DNA of 64,000 bases. It comes from Lasiosphaeria ovina (lineage: Eukaryota > Ascomycota > Sordariomycetes > Sordariales > Lasiosphaeriaceae). Numbering within the stretch: position 1 is the stretch's first letter; every line of letters begins with the position of its first letter. Below the pieces are notes generated by a model. The model did not search any database. It was not told the origin of the DNA and saw only the letters and a list, made by a program, of their open reading frames with translations. This document shows, piece after piece, positions 10,910 to 21,154 of this stretch. Both the position numbers and the translations under genes were made by a program. The DNA lies in the NCBI GenBank assembly GCA_033439765.1, contig JAULSN010000001.1, positions 6,882,001 to 6,946,000 of the forward strand, in the 5' to 3' direction.

Positions 10910-12043
10910 ATGGACTCATACGATTACCCGCACGAGCGCATCGTCGCCGAGCGCGTGATGCAGCGCGTCGCCTGGGCCACGGAGCATTTCCGAGCCCACC
11001 ACCTCGCCCCCGCCCCCGCCCCCGAGGATGCCGACCGCCGCCCCGTCCCCGTCCCCGTCACCGTCGCCGTCTACGCCAGCCAGGCCATCCTCGTCGCCGG
11101 CATCCACGGCGCCTTTGCCCGCGACCGCTTCGTCGGCAAAGAGTTGGCCGACCAGTACCGCGGCGGGAGTTCGGTCGTGCACCAGCAGGTCTGGGACCTC
11201 GTGTCCACCATCAAGGCCCTCGAGGAGCAGCAGCCGGGCCTCAGCAGCATCGACTCGCCGGCCTGGCCCGAGTCTCCGGAGCACATCGTCGACCTCCTCG
11301 CCATGGGCGGCGGCTCCAAGACTGCGTATGGCCACGTCTGGGCCGTGGACGCCATCGCAGAGACCGGTTCGTACGCCGCCGGATACCACTACACGGGAGT
11401 CGCCGCGCTGCTGGTCGACGGGCTCGAGGAGCTCGCCGTGGTGGTCTGCCCGCGCCTCCACCCGCCATACTACGTCTTCAACGACCTCACCCGCGCCCGC
11501 AACTGGGACAGCGACCGGTTCTGCCTGAGCGAGCGCGGCTGCCTGCTCTCGGCGGCGCGCGGCCAGGGCGTGCGGGCGCGCGCGCTCCGCTCGTATCCCG
11601 CGTATTCGAGCCCGCCGCTGTGCGCCTTCCAGGGCATTCCGGCGCTGCGGGACGGCGTCAGAGCCACCTTCGCCCCACGCGCCGGGCCTCATCGCCTCAC
11701 CCCCGCCAGCCGCCGCCTCGCCGAACCGCTGCCGGCCAACAGCATGCAGCTGCGCTACGTCATGTGCGCGCTGGGCTGGTGCGAGTTCTTCTCCGACGCC
11801 CTCGAGAGCAGCAGCGATCGCTTTGTCTGGTGCCACGCCGGCGGCATGCTCCTGCTGTCCGAGATTGGCGGCCGCACGACGGACTGGAGTGGTAGAGCCA
11901 TCGACTGGGGTGTTGGAAGGGAGCTGGGTCCGACGGTTGAAATCTTCGCTGCGACGGCGAGGTTCCATACCACTGTTCTGGGGCGTGGAAGTATCGAGGT
12001 GTTGTCGGGTTTCTATTTTGCGTTGGACAGTCCGCGTGAGTGA
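10910..12043 (+). CDS. Uncharacterised 377-residue protein
   Basis: This single-exon frame has a good start context (CCAACCATGG at 10910) and strongly G/C-ending codons, unlike the flanking DNA, so it is very likely a real gene. The product opens MDSYDYPHERIVAERVMQR. It has an alanine/valine-rich segment around residues 45-60 (VAVYASQAILVAGIHGAF) and no signal peptide, clear membrane segment or catalytic motif that I can name. I do not recognise the family. The larger minus-strand ORF over the same bases is a shadow of its codon bias. It stands alone in a gene-poor belt. Confidence 0.75.
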   Translation: MDSYDYPHERIVAERVMQRVAWATEHFRAHHLAPAPAPEDADRRPVPVPVTVAVYASQAILVAGIHGAFARDRFVGKELADQYRGGSSVVHQQVWDLVSTIKALEEQQPGLSSIDSPAWPESPEHIVDLLAMGGGSKTAYGHVWAVDAIAETGSYAAGYHYTGVAALLVDGLEELAVVVCPRLHPPYYVFNDLTRARNWDSDRFCLSERGCLLSAARGQGVRARALRSYPAYSSPPLCAFQGIPALRDGVRATFAPRAGPHRLTPASRRLAEPLPANSMQLRYVMCALGWCEFFSDALESSSDRFVWCHAGGMLLLSEIGGRTTDWSGRAIDWGVGRELGPTVEIFAATARFHTTVLGRGSIEVLSGFYFALDSPRE

Positions 12044-12396
12044 CAGGGGGTATCGCAGAAGGGGGGAAATAGGAAGGGGGAGGGGGGTGGGGGGAAGATG
12101 TATTCGTTACGCCTCGCAAAGAACCGAGCCCACCTTTTGTAAACTAGCTTTCTCTTCATACCGACCACCCTATTATAAAGCAAGGTGGCCTGTTTCTTTG
12201 AGTTGATAAAACACGGTTTCATTACCGTTTTCTACCCCCCAAAAGACTCTCGTTGCTTTCTACCATGACTCGACTATTCTAGACACAGTGCATGTTCTCC
12301 CCACTCTTGACTTTACTAATCACTATATATACTCCTTATGCGGGGTTTCTTTCCTTCATTTGTGCTAGTAAATGGAAGAATGAGCTCCTGCCCAAG

Positions 12397-12590
12397 ATGT
12401 CTGCCAACGCGCGAGAGCTAGTCTCCCGCATCCCGCAATTGAGAGGCTCAGAGAACCTCACCCTCTGGCGCCAACAGCTCCTCTTCGCCCTCACGCCTCA
12501 ACAAGTATGTCGAGGCCAAGGTTCCTACGCCTGTGGGCGTAATAACCTCGTCTCCAATTAATTCTTACTCTAATTTTCTTTGTCCTTATC
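12397..12590 (+). pseudogene. Copia-like gag N-terminal relic
   Basis: From the ATG at 12397 the frame reads RIPQLRGSENLTLWRQQLLFAL, which resembles the start of Ty1/copia gag-like proteins (a short helix, then 'W..... L..AL'). Near 12496 a one-base shift is needed to continue as LNKYVEAKVPTPVG, the next conserved stretch. Nothing of protease, integrase or reverse transcriptase follows. It is a short broken relic. Confidence 0.4.
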
Positions 12591-13234
12591 GAGGTCGCCC
12601 AACTTCATCTCCAACTCCTTGAGCTTCCTTTTGTACGCCCTTCTTTGTTCGTCGATCACTCCTCGCTTCCTCTTTCCGTTGAGCTAATCGTGATGTTCTT
12701 CTGTTGACGTCGAGTTATCCTTAACACGGTCTCTAGTGTTGGTGTTGACTTGTCTGGTGATCATTTGCTTGGCCTTCTCCAGCTTCGTCACGCGTAGAGC
12801 GAGTTCTTCAATGTCTTCGTCATCGAGCTCTGTGTGTCGTCGTCCGCTCGGAATTTGCTGTGTGGTTATGGGAATGCTACGAATGCCAGTTAGTAATTGT
12901 TCTCTGTGGACGTGACTGGTGGCAGTAGGGATAAGGTGGAAGACGGGAAGCATACAAGAGGCTGGAGGTGAAGTCACATCCCGATGCGAGGCTGTGGAAT
13001 TGCCGTCCGGCAGTGTAGGTAGTCGAAATCGCGCCGGATGCCCTTAGCCTTGAATAACTCGCTCTCCGATATCTTCTCCCTTGTTTGCCCTGTAAGGCTG
13101 AGTTTCCGTAAGTCTGTTGCCGCGCGCAGACAGCTCGCCTTGGTTCTCAGCTTTTGCGTAGGGCGTTCTCGGCCACGCAGTCGAGTCTTGGCACTGGCCG
13201 CCTCCAGAGAGGGAACGTTGGTGGCTGTGGCCAT
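12570..13234 (-). pseudogene. Possible spliced or decayed coiled-coil gene
   Basis: Three protein-like blocks lie in order on the minus strand. ATG 13232-13234 opens a basic stretch (MATATNVPSLEAASAKTR...). A second block has a heptad-like segment, DDEDIEELALRVTKLEKAKQ. A third, after a TAG at 12684-12686, reads KRKRGVIDEQRRAYKRKLK and stops at 12570. The TAG could be the end of an intron (GATTAG). A textbook branch sequence TACTAAC (complement of 12899-12905) precedes a CGTAG acceptor. The blocks may be exons of a small coiled-coil protein or a pseudogene. No family was recognised. Confidence 0.35.
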
Positions 13235-13623
13235 GATTTAGCGGGACCAATCCGTGTAGGCAGTGGAACGAGAGAATAAAGGCGGCGGGAGTTCTTAGAT
13301 TGAATGACGATGAGATTGGAGAGCTTTACTTCCACGAAGATCATTCATCTGCCTGGTGGTAGCTATCCTTGTGATGCGCTTCTTGTGCCCACAACGGCCC
13401 GAGTACGTGAGATTTCGTAGCCCGGGACTCAAGCATTCTGGAAGGGACAGAATTTCTTGGCGTGTTAGCGATGATCAGAGATGGCGTTTTCAAGTGAGCG
13501 AAATGGAGACGGAAAGACTGGATACTAAGTTAGATCAGGAGTAGACAATATTGGGCCGTGTCTAGGGAGAGACTGGAGGGAGGAGGCCACCTTTCCTTCG
13601 GGAGCGGTGGGCTTAACCCCCAG

Positions 13624-13839
13624 CATCGACAGCTACATAAACGTGCAGTTGAGCAACACGGAGGAGTTCATCAGCCAGAAGCCCATGGGCCTGCTGGGGC
13701 AGGTCTTGATACGGTAAATCCAGCCCACTACCACGTCTTCCTCTTGCGTTCCCCTTTTTACTTGCTTACTGCTCTCTTTTTAACTGGGCCCAGCACTGAC
13801 TCTCTTGGCCTGAAAAGCAGATGCAACAACGTGCTCTGG
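13624..13839 (+). pseudogene. Sm-F (small nuclear ribonucleoprotein F) fragment
   Basis: The exon 13624-13713 encodes SIDSYINVQLSNTEEF and GQVLIR. A GTAAAT..AAAGCAG intron (13714-13820) follows, and then CNNVLW. This is the Sm2 half of snRNP F, whose family pattern is VDxYMNxQLxNTEEF...GxVLIRCNNV. The first half of the Sm fold is missing upstream. The final tail is replaced by other sequence. The retained intron shows the copy was made from DNA, not from mRNA. It directly abuts an F-box fragment in another frame. Confidence 0.75.
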
Positions 13840-14150
13840 ACTCGTCACCTCTTCTCGATACGGCCCAATTTGCCTCATTCCCCGCCGAGATTCTCCTCCA
13901 GATCAACGGCTGTTTGTCCGAGGCCGGCGACGAGAACCACGTAGCGCAGGTTTCAAAGCGATTCCACCACCCGTCGTAGGCCGGCTGACACACAGCGGCG
14001 CCATGTTCTCCCGACCAGACGCACCCGGCGAGTCGCCCATGCAGTTGGCACTTCCTTTCACGCGGGAGCAGCCCGCCCACGAGTATGGGGGGGCAGATCC
14101 TCGTCGACCTGCTGTGGCGCCTCGCTGCAAACGAGCCGGGACACTAAGTA
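13839..14150 (+). pseudogene. F-box / ankyrin protein fragment
   Basis: In the frame of the ATG at 13821, FASFPAEILLQINGCL...NHVAQVSKRFHH is a recognisable N-terminal F-box (FPxEILLxI, then about 15 residues, then L..SxRF). The frame stops at TAG near 13980. A one-base shift continues as VVGRLTHSGAMFSRPDAPGE and SPMQLALPFTREQ, which looks like an ankyrin repeat. Many fungal F-box proteins carry ankyrin repeats. The fragment is frameshifted and truncated. Confidence 0.6.
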
Positions 14151-14845
14151 CGGGGTAGTGGTCAGGGGGAAAAAAAAGGTTGTATTTGAAGGGGGATATA
14201 GCCCTCGCCCACTATAGTCCATTTTCCCTTTAGTTTCATCCCCTCAGCTAAAATATAGAGTAAAGACGTACAAGTAGGACGTGAAGGCATGTTCAGTAGG
14301 CATAATGACGAGATGAGTAGGCGCAGGGGAGGGAAGGGGTTTTACACTACGCAGAGGTGACCGAAGGCTTAACCAGGGCCCCGGTCTTTGTAAACAGATT
14401 AGATCGTTCTCTCTTTTTCCTACCTTCCGATTAAGCAACGTTATATAAGACAGGAGACCTATTTTAAATATCATAATGAGCTCTATTTAATTTAGAGAAT
14501 CCATCGACACACCCACTTTATCGTAACGTACAACAGCCTATCTATAATGAATCCACTCTCACGGCCCTCACAAAACTAGGTATACACCACGCCGACAGAA
14601 ATGGCAACGTCGGAACAAGTATAAGAACAGGCAATCCCGCTTTCAACGACTCATATAAGTGCATATGAAATCAAATACGATAAATCATAATGGTAAAAAT
14701 AAGGTCAAGCATAGCTTCAGTTCATATAGCCTCGTCTACTTTGCGGTAACTACCCCGGCCACAGACATCCACCCATTTCGTCAAGATGCCAACATCAAGC
14801 AAACCACAAGATATAACGCCTCATATAAACATGTCCCCAAATTTC
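14151..14845. other. Intergenic, AT-rich, no gene seen
   Basis: This is an AT-rich stretch with no convincing coding frame. It is the 3' flank of the minus-strand gene that ends at 14846. Confidence 0.4.
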
Positions 14846-16219
14846 TCAGGCGTCCCGCTTCTCGTCGGGCCACTGATCCACCAAGCTGTCATACCCATCC
14901 CCGCCAACAAGCCTCCCCATATTCAATCTCACGCTGAGCCTCACGTACGGCGTCATCTCCTTGTCCTTGTTGACAAATCCCCCACCAGGTGCCGTGATAT
15001 CCGATGCGGCACCCTTGCCGAAGTGGTGGCTGAATAGCGGTGGCTGAATGGTCACGCAGACTGGTGGAGTCGAGCCATCGCCCTGAACCCCTGCAGAGTG
15101 ATACAGCCCATCGCACCAGTCGCGCAGCATCAGATCCCATCCGGTCGTCAGCGACTGCAGCCCAAACTGCCACAGTAGCTTCCTTGCCCCTTGCTGGCTG
15201 ACCGCGTACGCCTGGGTGCATGTTGTGGCGCTCGAGGCGTGCACGATCCTCGTGTACGGCGGGTACAGCTCGGCCAGGGGGTCCTGGAGGGCAAACGGGT
15301 GGGCTTTCAAGTGCTCTGGGGCAGGCACGGTGCCATCGTTTGAAACCACTACTCGCAGGAGCGGCGGTCTGTAAGATGATGATTCGGCTTTGGTGCTGGT
15401 GTCTGCAGAGGTGGGATCCTCTGCTGCTGTAGAGGGCCTCGTCGGGAACTGTGTGCCGCAGTGGCCCAGCCAGAGAACGTCCCAGCTGTCGCCGTAGGGT
15501 GTAAGAGCCGGTCGGAGATTCGACGGCAGGGTTTCCACTGGCAGGTCCAAGGGAAGCTTGGTGTCGTCAAGGTAGGAATCGGCGACGGTTGTTCTCGGCT
15601 TGCCTGTTACGGGCTGTGTGAATGCCCGCGCACCCTGTGCGAACACCTGCATCTGCATCTTCAGCCGGATATCCCAGTCGGCGTCGTCTTCGAGAATGAG
15701 GGCGCTGGTCATGTTCTCCCGGACCACCCTGTGGCCGTGTAAGTGGTGATGTTCCTGTAGCGGATCACAGAGTCTGCGGCTCCTCGTACCTCTGAAGGAC
15801 ATTCATGTGCCCCCGCCACGATCCCCTGTTCCCCTTTGAAATTGATTTGTCCCAGCTGTCTCCGGGCATGGCTTTATCAACCACAGCCTCTCCTGTGACC
15901 CCGTCGGCCCATGTCACGTCAATCTTGCTGAGCGCCGCTGCTAGCGTCATTGCGTCGCGCCGATCGGTTCGCGAGGGGAGGTTGATGACGAAGACCTGCT
16001 GAAACTGGAGGTACGTCAGCTCGTCAGGTCGCAACTTGGGCCCTGGGTCGGGAGCAGCCTCACCCCGATCGTGCCATTTAGAATGTCGGGGGACGCCTTG
16101 ACCGACACCTTGAGGTAGGGCAGCGGCGGCAGATCATTTAGTCGCGGCGGTTTGAACAAGATGAAGATTGTAACAAGGACGGCGAGGACGGCGGCCACGG
16201 TACGATGGCCGTGTAGCAT
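14846..16219 (-). CDS. Glycosyltransferase family 25 protein
   Basis: Three exons on the minus strand (16219-16064, 16004-15790, 15728-14846) join in phase to 417 residues through introns of 59 and 61 bases. Residues about 7-22 form a signal anchor (TVAAVLAVLVTIFILF), so this is a type II membrane protein, probably of the Golgi or ER. After the anchor comes VFVINLPSRTDRRDA, the GT25 opening motif, then SALILEDDADWD with the acidic metal/nucleotide-sugar site. Near the C-terminus there is TGWDLMLRDWC. GT25 members move hexoses, usually galactose or glucose, onto glycans or proteins. The substrate here is unknown. The gene looks intact. Confidence 0.85.
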
Positions 16220-17294
16220 GCTGGGCTCATGGGTAATCCGCTTGCAAAGTTCGTCGATGGATTTCGATTTTGGACGTCGTGCAATCTCGTCGCAGCAAGG
16301 CTCGCCTTGCAGTTTGTAAGCAGGGTTTGTCAATGTGTTTGCGTTGAGAAGGAGCCATGACGTTGACGGCAGCCCTTGCCCTCTGGCATACAAACGCGGC
16401 AGGACCCGTTGGCGTGGACACTTTTCATGTGGATAAATGCGGATAAAGGAGAAGGAGCTCAACACGGCAACTTCTATGTACAATTGCAGTACACTGCTTT
16501 CCCAGGGCCATTGCAGTTTAGGCGAAAGGCAGCTTGGAGCGTTACAGGGGTCCGGTCCCGGGATCCTGCAGTTTGACAGCTTCCCCATAAATCTGGATCG
16601 CTTTCAAGGGCAGTGCCGTAACGTATCTGCTGGTGCTTGAGATCTTGGTCTACTTGCCAGTCGAATGGGAGCGGTGACGGCGCTTGGCACGGGGCTCATC
16701 GCGGTTTCCTCCGCAGAAAGCTGGACTGGCGGATGGGGGAAGGAGTCAACCCCCGTACGCCGGCCAACTGGCATTGGCAGTGGTCGACTTCCCGAGTTCT
16801 GGTCTAGCTGCATCTTACAAAGATGCGGGAATCCATAAAGTCAGGCCAGTTTGATGCTTACGATGGATGCCCCATTGCCTCGCAATCGGAATTTCAGATA
16901 ATGCTTTCTCCCATAACCCAATCATTATCCTCGCCCGGGCATGAACCTCGCTTTGATTGTGCTATCTCAGCTGCGCCCATTTGCAACGTTTGCACTGTAC
17001 TGGTTCTAGTTTGAAAAAAATAGCCCACGTCTCATCTCCGGCTGCCTCCAGTCGCAGTCCGCGGAGCCCGCCGCCCCACATAGGCCCCACCAAGACTTCC
17101 TAGCGGGACGCTAAACCTCTTGGGCCCGGCCGATTCACAGTTTGAGCGCATCTAATTTCCAGCACCGCCACAGCTTTCGAGTTTTTTTCCGCACTCGCAA
17201 CCGCGTCAACAGCTACATTAAAGCCGCGCCTTCCTCGCAAGCATACCGCCTCCTTCATTCACGCACTGATAAGTCAATCTAAGCTCCCGTCACA
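16220..17294. other. Divergent intergenic region
   Basis: This lies between two divergently transcribed genes, so it should hold both promoters. The last 150 bases before 17295 are typical of a fungal promoter, with a T-run near 17184 and ATTAAAG near 17218. No further gene was seen. Confidence 0.5.
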
Positions 17295-18195
17295 ATGTGG
17301 CCCTTCAATTCGTCACTCGTTTTTGGTTCGGCGGGTCCCGATGTCGCCTCGACCCTCAGCGACACCGTCACGATCCCGCACCCCTACTACCCGGTCGGCG
17401 TCGAGGTTGCGGGCTATCTTGCCAATGAGTGGGGCGTGCTCACCCTGATCTCGCTGTTCGCTGCTTGCTGTGCCGGCGTCTTCTCGCTGGCCTACCTCGC
17501 CGTCATCAAAGTCCGCCCGAGCCTGCCCACCTCGGAGCTCTTCACCCTCCTTTGGTTCGTCCTCTCGGGCTGCATCCACGCCTTCTTCGAGGGCTACTAT
17601 GTCTACAACTTCCGGGCCATGGGCGGACTGCAGACCCTGTTCGGTCAGCTCTGGAAGGAGTACTCGCTGTCGGACTCGCGATATCTCACCAGCGATCCCT
17701 TCGTTCTCTGCATGGAGACAATCACCGCGGTAAGATGAGATTACATTCTCTTTAGATGGCCACTCTGCTTGAAGACCCTTACTGACTCTATTGCCACAGG
17801 TTTTCTGGGGACCGTTGTCATTTGTTGTGGCGTACATGATTGCAACCGAGCATCCTCTTCGCCATGCCTTCCAAATCATCGTCTCGCTCGGCCAGCTCTA
17901 CGGCGACGTGCTCTACTACGCCACCAGCATGTTCGATCACTACATGTTCGACATCTCGTACTGCCGCCCTGAGGGCTACTACTTCTGGGGCTACTATTTC
18001 CTCATGAATGCCTTCTGGATTGTCATTCCGATCGGTTTGTGCTCCTCTCATTTCCTCCCTATCTGCTTGAACGATGGCTGAACAAACGCAGTTTTACTCG
18101 TTTCTAGCGTCAAGCAGTGCGCAAAGGCGTTCCGGGCTCTCCAGAAAACGGAGATGGCGGCAAAGACCAGCTCAAAGTCCAAAAAGAGGTCGTAG
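17295..18195 (+). CDS. EBP-type sterol delta8-delta7 isomerase
   Basis: Exons 17295-17729, 17800-18034 and 18092-18195 join to 257 residues. The protein matches the emopamil-binding (EXPERA) family. It has four or more hydrophobic helices, CIHAFFEGYYVY (helix 2 catalytic region), LWKEYSLSDSRY, CMETITA.FWGPLS, HPLRHAF..IVSLGQLYGDVLYY and a WGYYFLMNAFWIVIPI helix. Family members isomerise the sterol C8=C9 double bond or bind sterols in the ER membrane. The chain ends SKSKKRS. The last four residues KKRS fit the KKXX ER-retrieval pattern, and the human protein ends at a similar lysine-rich point. The frame after the TAG stays open for 67 more codons (see next entry). Confidence 0.9.
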
Positions 18196-18399
18196 GATGA
18201 CTTCCTTGTTGGTTCTGAGAACACGGTCCACGATAAAGCCTTCCCTGACGACCAGGAAAGCCGCGACTCCGACGGCCCCGAGCGCATGTATCTGTCGAGC
18301 GAGGGTGGCCTGTCGAGCTACGAAGCCGACGAAGAAAGCGCCGACGGCGATGTGTGGGACAATGAAGAGGGCGACGAGGAGTTTATTCACATCCTTTAG
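18196..18399 (+). other. In-frame acidic extension after the EBP stop
   Basis: Directly after the TAG at 18193-18195, in the same frame, 67 sense codons run to TAG 18397-18399. They encode a strongly acidic, serine-rich stretch (DDFLVGSENTVHDKAF..., GLSSYEADEESADG, EEGDEEFIHIL). Codon use is like the EBP exons. Explanations are stop-codon read-through, an alternative acceptor at CGTAG just before 18196, or a recent nonsense mutation in a once longer gene. The stop context TAG-G is not a known strong read-through signal. Confidence 0.55.
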
Positions 18400-19087
18400 A
18401 TTTGGATGTGCCCCTGTTTGAGTAATTGTAATTGTATATGCCTCATTTGGCAAACGTCTTGGGATTAGCCGACAGCCTTCATATAGTATAATTAAGTGAG
18501 AACATGAATACAGTACGGCTGTATATCCCATAAGAAGAAATTGGTAGGCCTTCAGACTAATTCTGTAGGTATTATCATAAATCTGGAGGCCTCAAGTTAA
18601 ACCGTAAGGTCTTAAGTGAACCGATCGAGACATGGATGAATTCTTAATAAAAAATCACAAAGGAGAGGCCTAGACGCTTAAATGTGTTACGCAAACACTC
18701 CTTCGGGTCTCATCAGGGATACAAAAACAGACTCTGACTAGGTCTCAAGGAAATACCAGACTCACAAGATGGACCGAGGTTTACCAGTTTGGTCAGGACG
18801 TTTTTGTAGCCCTAGCGAGTAATTAGCGACGGTATTTTGAAGAAGGACTTAAGAAGAAGAACGAAGCATTTAAGAAGGAAGCAAGAAGGAAATCTTCAAT
18901 AAAGGGGCAACGAAAGGGGCTTTCAAGCTGTCAGAGACCTTGTCCATAGCCCCTGGAAGGGGAAGCTCAGAGCGCCAGCTCTTCAGTCAGCTTCTTGAAG
19001 TAGGCGGAATCCTAGCATTGGGCCGTGGCTCTAAAACTTTTTCAATATTGTCATTCTATCATCTACGCGTAAAATTTCACTACCGCT
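18400..19087. other. AT-rich convergent intergenic region
   Basis: This is the 3' side of two convergent genes. It is AT-rich and has several AAGAAG/AAGAAGGAAG stretches near 18840-18900. No coding frame or clear repeat family was recognised. Confidence 0.4.
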
Positions 19088-20076
19088 TTAGTTCTCCGCC
19101 CCCGCCGCTAGACGTTGAAGCAGCGCCACGACGTCGTCTTCGGTCCACTCCTTGAGCCCCAGGGCCGCGCTATCATCCTCGTCGGCGGTCCACCTCGTCC
19201 CGTATGCGCCGTCTGCAAAAGCCCTCTTCAAGAACGCATACTCGGCGTCCGGAATGCCCACCTTAGCATTCTCCTTAGCCTTAGCATACGCCTGCACGGT
19301 ATCGTACGTAGTGACGACCCACCCCTCAGGCCCGACGGCCTGGGCCGAGAGCTCCAGCAGGCGGCGCTGGGTCAGGGTGACGTCCTTGACCCGGAGCTCG
19401 ACCTTGTCGCTGGCCCTGCCCTCGAGCACGGCCACGACGGCCGCGGCAATGCTCGCCACGGTCGTGAAGGCGATGGGCGTGTCGCCGCCGTCCCACAGCT
19501 CAGCCCGCCGCCCCGCCAGGTCCACCAGCATGCCCTGCATGCCCCAGTCGAGGAACAGCCCCACGTAAAGCAGCGCGTAGTCGATGGTGCCCGCCGCCCG
19601 CAGCGCCGCCAGCTGCTGCTGCACGTCCACCTTGGCCGCCCAATTCGGGAAGTCGCGGTTAAGCGCCGCGTTGCTGCTCGCGAGCCCGAACTCGGACGGA
19701 ATGAAGAAGCGCACGCCCGCTGTGACAGCAGCCGCGAGCGCGTTGGCCTGCGCGTCGCCGCCGCGAGGTGTAAGTGACGACACGACGGCGTCGACGCCGG
19801 CCAGGGCGGATACGAGAGAGTCCTGAGAGCTGTAGTCGACGACTTTGACGTGCACGTCGGGCGGGTAGGTTGCGCCACTAGTCCGCGTCAGCACCGTGAT
19901 GGAGGCGAAGGGCGGCTGGGCGGAGCGAAGGGCGTCGAGGATTGCCGGGCCGAGGTTGCCTGTTGCCTGTACGTGTCAAGGAGACGTTTTCAGTTATCTG
20001 TTTTTGGGTGGGGGCTTGGGAACAGGGGCCAAAGACATACCCCGAGGAGGGCGACGTTGGGAAAGCGTTGTGCCAT
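19088..20076 (-). CDS. NmrA/isoflavone-reductase-like NAD(P)-binding protein
   Basis: Exon 1 (20076-20041) encodes MAQRFPNVALLG. A 74-base GTATGT..ACAG intron follows, then exon 2 (19966-19088), for 304 residues in total. The joined N-terminus gives ALLGATGNLGPAIL, the GxxGxxG dinucleotide-binding loop of atypical short-chain dehydrogenases. Later SSLTPRGGDAQANALAAA, FIPSEFGL and the YALLYVGLF segment fit the NmrA-like / isoflavone-reductase family. Such proteins reduce small aromatic substrates or sense NAD(P) redox state. The substrate here is unknown. It appears soluble and intact. Confidence 0.88.
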
Positions 20077-21154
20077 TGCGTGCGTGGAGGCGTGTAATAT
20101 CTGGGTTTGGGACGAGTTGATTTTGTCCGGCTTGATTGGTAGATAGCGTGTTGATCAAGTTTTGGAGTCGTCGTTCTTGGTGAAGTCCTTGCTTTAGGTG
20201 AAGTATTTAGCCACTTGCAGTGATGATACCTCCACCCTCAAACCTGTGGGGGACTCGCTCCTGATATAAGCCCTCTACCTCACAGATTGCTGACCACTTC
20301 ATCGGATCTAAGTCTGCTATCACAGCTTTCTTCGAATCGTTGCTGCTGGGTAATTAGTAAGTTCGCATTTGTAAGTGGCTCTCACCGGTGGCAGCTCGGT
20401 GGGATTCGGTGAGTGCGGCTGCGGGCACTAAGGCTGTTGAGTAATCATTAGAATATTGGATTACTGATCGGCTCCAGCCGACCAGTCTTGAATGGTTCCA
20501 GCCTCAAGCCTGCCGATACGACAAAGGCAGCGCTGCGACGGCCGCACACATTGCAGCCAATCAAATCATGCGCTTGAGGAATCCCGTAAGAACAACTGGG
20601 ACAGAGTTAACGGGAGTCCAGTATTTACAGTCCACACCGAGGTCAGTGTGCATGGTTCTTGCTGACCTGCAGATGTTTAGCCGGGCGTCAATGGCTGGTT
20701 ATATATCTTGGCATCTGGGACAACAATGTTCCCGATCAAGTAATACATGACCCCAATCTGGCCACCAGGGATTTCCTTTCCCATCTTCGGAACTGGATGA
20801 TTTCCCCTTAACCTGAGCCAGGCTGAGCCAGGCTGAGCAAGATGGTCACTATTTTGAGCTTCATCGGCTATTTCTTGCCGTGGTCTAAGAACGCAGGAGA
20901 GTTGTGGCTTGCTCTTCCGAGCCCAATTTGGGGACCGTTAATGCCCCGCCATCTGCCCACCTCCCCCCGGGAGCAAATGGTCACTTGCCTTATAGCTGTG
21001 GGGGAAGAAACTGCACGCCGCCGTGTCGCGCAGCATGTAATTGCTAAAAGAACTCAAGCACAGGTAAGGTACCCGCTGGCAATAGGATGGCACTAATTCG
21101 CAGCTTCGATTCTACTCCGTATCCTAGGAATCGGGTTAGTCTTACATGCCGAGG
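20077..21154. other. Intergenic, no gene seen
   Basis: This interval holds the promoter of the NmrA-like gene and unassigned sequence. Near 20815-20840 the unit GAGCCAGGCT is repeated in tandem. A related sequence in inverted orientation occurs beyond the next pseudogene near 23550. Confidence 0.4.

Noticed and set aside
10916..11968. 350-codon minus-strand ORF
   Set aside because: It is fully antisense to the 10910-12043 gene, whose G/C-ending codons keep the opposite strand open. Its product is an Arg/Gly/Glu-rich composition with no domain.
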